This document shows, one piece after another, positions 61,847 through 64,000 of a DNA stretch of 64,000 nt (its first letter is position 1; each line of letters opens with the position of its first letter). Location: contig CAYVQZ010000025.1 of NCBI GenBank assembly GCA_964453435.1, forward strand, positions 1-64,000, read 5' to 3'. The stretch comes from CAYVQZ01 sp964453435. GTDB taxonomy: Bacteria; Abyssobacteria; SURF-5. The position numbers and the translations under genes were made by a program. A model generated the notes under the pieces. It saw nothing but the letters and a program-made list of their open reading frames with translations, had not been told where the DNA came from and did not search any database.

Positions 61847-62893
61847 TCAGGACAGTTCGAGGTCAGATTCAATTGCGGAAAGGTCTTCTTCAAATTCTTC
61901 GGCAAGAGCTTTCTTATCCAGATCCGGAAGAAAGCTTGCCTCTACCCCGTTGAGGCAGAGCGTTTTGATTTCTTCCCACGTGAGGCCGAGCCGTTCATGA
62001 CAAAGCCAATATTCCCCCGTGAGCGACGTGGCGAACATGGCCGGGTCGTCGCTGTTGAGGGTCACCAGAATGCCCCGCCTGAGAAACTCGGGCAGCGGAT
62101 GGTCCGCATAAGACCGCACCGCTCCCGTTTCTACGTTGCTGGTCGGGCACATATCCAGCGAAATGCCCTTGACCCGCAGGTATTCCAGAAGTCGGTCGTC
62201 TCCCCGCGCGCCGACTCCGTGGTCGATACGCTCGGCTCCGAGCGATTCGACCGCGCCCCAGATGCTCGAAGAACCCGTCACCTCGCCTGCATGCGCCACC
62301 AAATGGAGACCCTGCCTGCGAGCCCAGGCGAACTGGTCGGAAAATAATTCGGGCGAGTAGTGAATCTCGTCTCCCCCCAATCCGAGCGCCACCACCCCGT
62401 TTCCCGAATGACGGGCGGCGTCGCGCGCCGTCTGCCATGCGTGGTCGGCGCCGAATTGACGGCCTATGTCAAATATGAAACGCGCATCTATCGCGCCGTC
62501 ATTACAGACTTCCCTCACTCCCGCTCCGAATCCTTCCATCACCTCATCCATCGAAAGGCCGTTCATTCTGTAAACGGTGGGCGGAGTTAACAGCTCCACG
62601 TAGCGCACGTTCTGGGAGCGAAGGTTCCGGAGCACGTCCGCACAGGCCAGTTCGAAGTCATCTGGCTCCTGCAAGCATTTGCAGCGAAGCCGGTATGAAT
62701 CCAGGAAGGACATAAAATGGGTGAATGGAGAAGTCCTGGTTTGGGCCGCCTCGGGTTCGTACCCTATCCCGTTCTTTTCGGCCAGTTGCCTGATCGTCTC
62801 CGCCGAGACCGACCCCTCCAAGTGGACGTGCAACTCCACTTTCGGCATTCGCTCTATCGCCAGTCTGATATTTGCTTTCCGGTCTTTTTCCAT
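61847..62893 (-). CDS. add: Adenosine deaminase family protein
   Basis: Deaminates adenosine to inosine; some members act on adenine or other purines. 348 residues. MPKVELHVHLEGSVS gives metal ligands H22 and H24. LVAHAGEVTGSSSIW holds the metal His and catalytic Glu, RIDHGVGA the active-site His, and TLNSDDPAMFATSL the metal and catalytic Asp pair. Ends in an acidic tail. Confidence 0.93.
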   Translation of the reverse strand: MEKDRKANIRLAIERMPKVELHVHLEGSVSAETIRQLAEKNGIGYEPEAAQTRTSPFTHFMSFLDSYRLRCKCLQEPDDFELACADVLRNLRSQNVRYVELLTPPTVYRMNGLSMDEVMEGFGAGVREVCNDGAIDARFIFDIGRQFGADHAWQTARDAARHSGNGVVALGLGGDEIHYSPELFSDQFAWARRQGLHLVAHAGEVTGSSSIWGAVESLGAERIDHGVGARGDDRLLEYLRVKGISLDMCPTSNVETGAVRSYADHPLPEFLRRGILVTLNSDDPAMFATSLTGEYWLCHERLGLTWEEIKTLCLNGVEASFLPDLDKKALAEEFEEDLSAIESDLELS

Positions 62894-62922
62894 GTGCCGA
62901 CTCCCCGTGGTTTTCTCCCGAT

Positions 62923-62952
62923 TTTATATCACGTTCATTATCCTCTTCGCAA
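62923..62952 (-). promoter_or_regulatory. Candidate promoter for adenosine deaminase
   Basis: On the minus strand TTGCGA (62952-62947), 18 bases and TATAAA (62928-62923) preceded by TGA. The ATG is 30 bases downstream. Confidence 0.45.
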
Positions 62953-62968
62953 CAGGTTCGGTCACATA

Positions 62969-62998
62969 TTGCAAATACCGGAGATTTCTCAGTATAAT
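62969..62998 (+). promoter_or_regulatory. Candidate promoter for wecB
   Basis: TTGCAA (62969-62974), 18 bases and TATAAT (62993-62998). The ATG at 63095 is about 90 bases beyond the expected start. Confidence 0.5.
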
Positions 62999-63094
62999 TT
63001 GACATTCCGGCGGAAGGAGAGAATTCGGCCGGCGCCTCGAATTCTGAGGCATATCCGAAGTTCTCAGATTTGTCCCCTTGATTTCACGAAACTC

Positions 63095-64000
63095 ATGCCT
63101 CGAAAAACGAACAAGAAAGTAAGGGTACTCGTAGTCTTCGGCACGAGGCCCGAGGCCATAAAGCTTGCGCCTGTGATACTGGAGGCAGAACGCCGGTCAT
63201 GGGCGCAGCCTATCGTCTGTGTCACCGCTCAGCATAGAGAGATGCTCGACCAGATGCTCGGCGCTTTTGGCATTCGGCCGGACATCGACCTCGGCATCAT
63301 GACCCCCGGCCAGAGCCTTCACTCGCTTACCGCAAAGATTGTTGACGGGTTAGGGAGGGTCATTCGCGACGTCCGGCCCCATCTGGTTATCGTTCAGGGC
63401 GACACAACGACGACATTCGCTTCCGCCCTCGCCGCCTTCTATGAAAAGGTTCCGGTTGCCCACGTGGAGGCGGGCCTGAGAACCGGAAACAAGCTCTCGC
63501 CTTTTCCGGAAGAGATGAATCGCAAACTCGCCGATTCATTGACCGATTTCTACTTCGCCGCAACTGAAGAAAACCGTCGCAACCTGGTGAGAGAGGCTGT
63601 GAGTCCCGACAAGATATTCGTGGTGGGTAATACGGTGGTCGACGCTCTCCACCAGATCCTGCGAATGAACAGAAAGAAGAAGAGCTTTCCGAATCTGCCA
63701 CCGTGCGCGGCGGGCGTGAAGGCCATCGTCGTGACGGCTCATCGAAGGGAGAGCTTCGGAAAACCGCTCGAAAACATATGCGTGGCTCTGAACAAGATTT
63801 CGCGGCTCGACGAAAATGTGCAACTGTTGTACCCGGTTCACCTCAACCCGAACGTGTTGCGTCCCGCACGGGCTCTGCTTGGCGGCAATGACCGAATCAG
63901 GCTTCTGCCGCCCCTCGATTACACGGAGTTTGTCGAACTGCTCCGGCGCTCGCACCTGATATTGACCGACTCCGGCGGAATCCAGGAGGAGGCGCCCGCT
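63095..64000 (+). CDS. wecB: UDP-N-acetylglucosamine 2-epimerase, partial at window edge
   Basis: Interconverts UDP-GlcNAc and UDP-ManNAc for surface polysaccharide synthesis. 302 codons lie in the window without a stop; the whole enzyme is about 370. VLVVFGTRPEAIKLAPVI, VTAQHREMLDQML, VQGDTTTTFASAL, HVEAGLRTGN and SPFPEEMNRKLAD are family motifs. VVTAHRRESFGKPL and LTDSGGIQEEAP follow near the edge. ATG 63095 lacks a strong ribosome site but begins the family start directly. Confidence 0.95.
   Translation, partial: MPRKTNKKVRVLVVFGTRPEAIKLAPVILEAERRSWAQPIVCVTAQHREMLDQMLGAFGIRPDIDLGIMTPGQSLHSLTAKIVDGLGRVIRDVRPHLVIVQGDTTTTFASALAAFYEKVPVAHVEAGLRTGNKLSPFPEEMNRKLADSLTDFYFAATEENRRNLVREAVSPDKIFVVGNTVVDALHQILRMNRKKKSFPNLPPCAAGVKAIVVTAHRRESFGKPLENICVALNKISRLDENVQLLYPVHLNPNVLRPARALLGGNDRIRLLPPLDYTEFVELLRRSHLILTDSGGIQEEAPA

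Overview
The window looks like chromosome from an uncultured, Gram-negative-type, probably anaerobic bacterium of mid-50s percent GC. Signs of anaerobic life are a tungsten/molybdenum aldehyde:ferredoxin oxidoreductase with a 16-cysteine ferredoxin, three URO-D-fold proteins of the kind used in corrinoid methyl transfer, a corrinoid adenosyltransferase, and an AbrB-ArsM pair. Lipoprotein and Sec signals and a UDP-GlcNAc 2-epimerase fit a diderm envelope. The phylum cannot be fixed from sequence alone. No rRNA, tRNA, CRISPR or intact transposase was found.

Layout. 1-5.1 kb: a broken cobQ at the edge, pepA (minus), gatB, rsfS with a likely ATT start, and a family-4 uracil-DNA glycosylase. 5.2-9.6 kb: a small membrane protein, an MFS permease, a receptor-like Ser/Thr kinase fused to a formylglycine-enzyme-fold domain, and yqeY. 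9.7-16.1 kb: an IlvD/Edd dehydratase coupled to a TPP enzyme, an M24 peptidase, a lipid/diacylglycerol kinase and a zinc-ribbon protein. 16.2-19.5 kb: the operon yicC-remA-gmk-rpoZ-coaBC behind a perfect consensus promoter. 19.7-25.3 kb: a glycosyltransferase, a coupled FHA-HEAT and HIT pair, AbrB plus ArsM behind another perfect promoter, and a methyltransferase.

25.3-34.2 kb is an accessory region. A URO-D protein, a PanE-like reductase, aldehyde:ferredoxin oxidoreductase with its ferredoxin, a broken gene, a divergent HD-GYP protein and PduO-type adenosyltransferase are interspersed with mosaic palindromic repeats. 34.2-36.8 kb holds three SDR dehydrogenases.

36.9-49.6 kb is the most unusual part: a long minus-strand cluster. 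It encodes a coiled-coil protein, an NAD-dependent epimerase, a PlsC-like acyltransferase, four dissimilar alkaline-phosphatase-superfamily enzymes, an APS-kinase-family P-loop enzyme, a tiny ribbon-helix-helix protein and an EMC3/TMCO1-like membrane protein. The kinase and the ribbon-helix-helix protein are unrelated in fold but end in the same short acidic tail finishing in LGYI. The set suggests an envelope or lipid/glycan modification module, with cytosolic, membrane and lipoprotein phosphodiesterases. This function is inferred.

49.6-64 kb: a 1 kb intergenic region with a candidate small RNA and a repeat hairpin, marC, an EamA remnant, a GH1 glycosidase with two URO-D-fold proteins, a secreted penicillin-acylase-type hydrolase, a GYD protein, the DUF2339-DUF3999 pair, adenosine deaminase, and the start of wecB running off the right edge.
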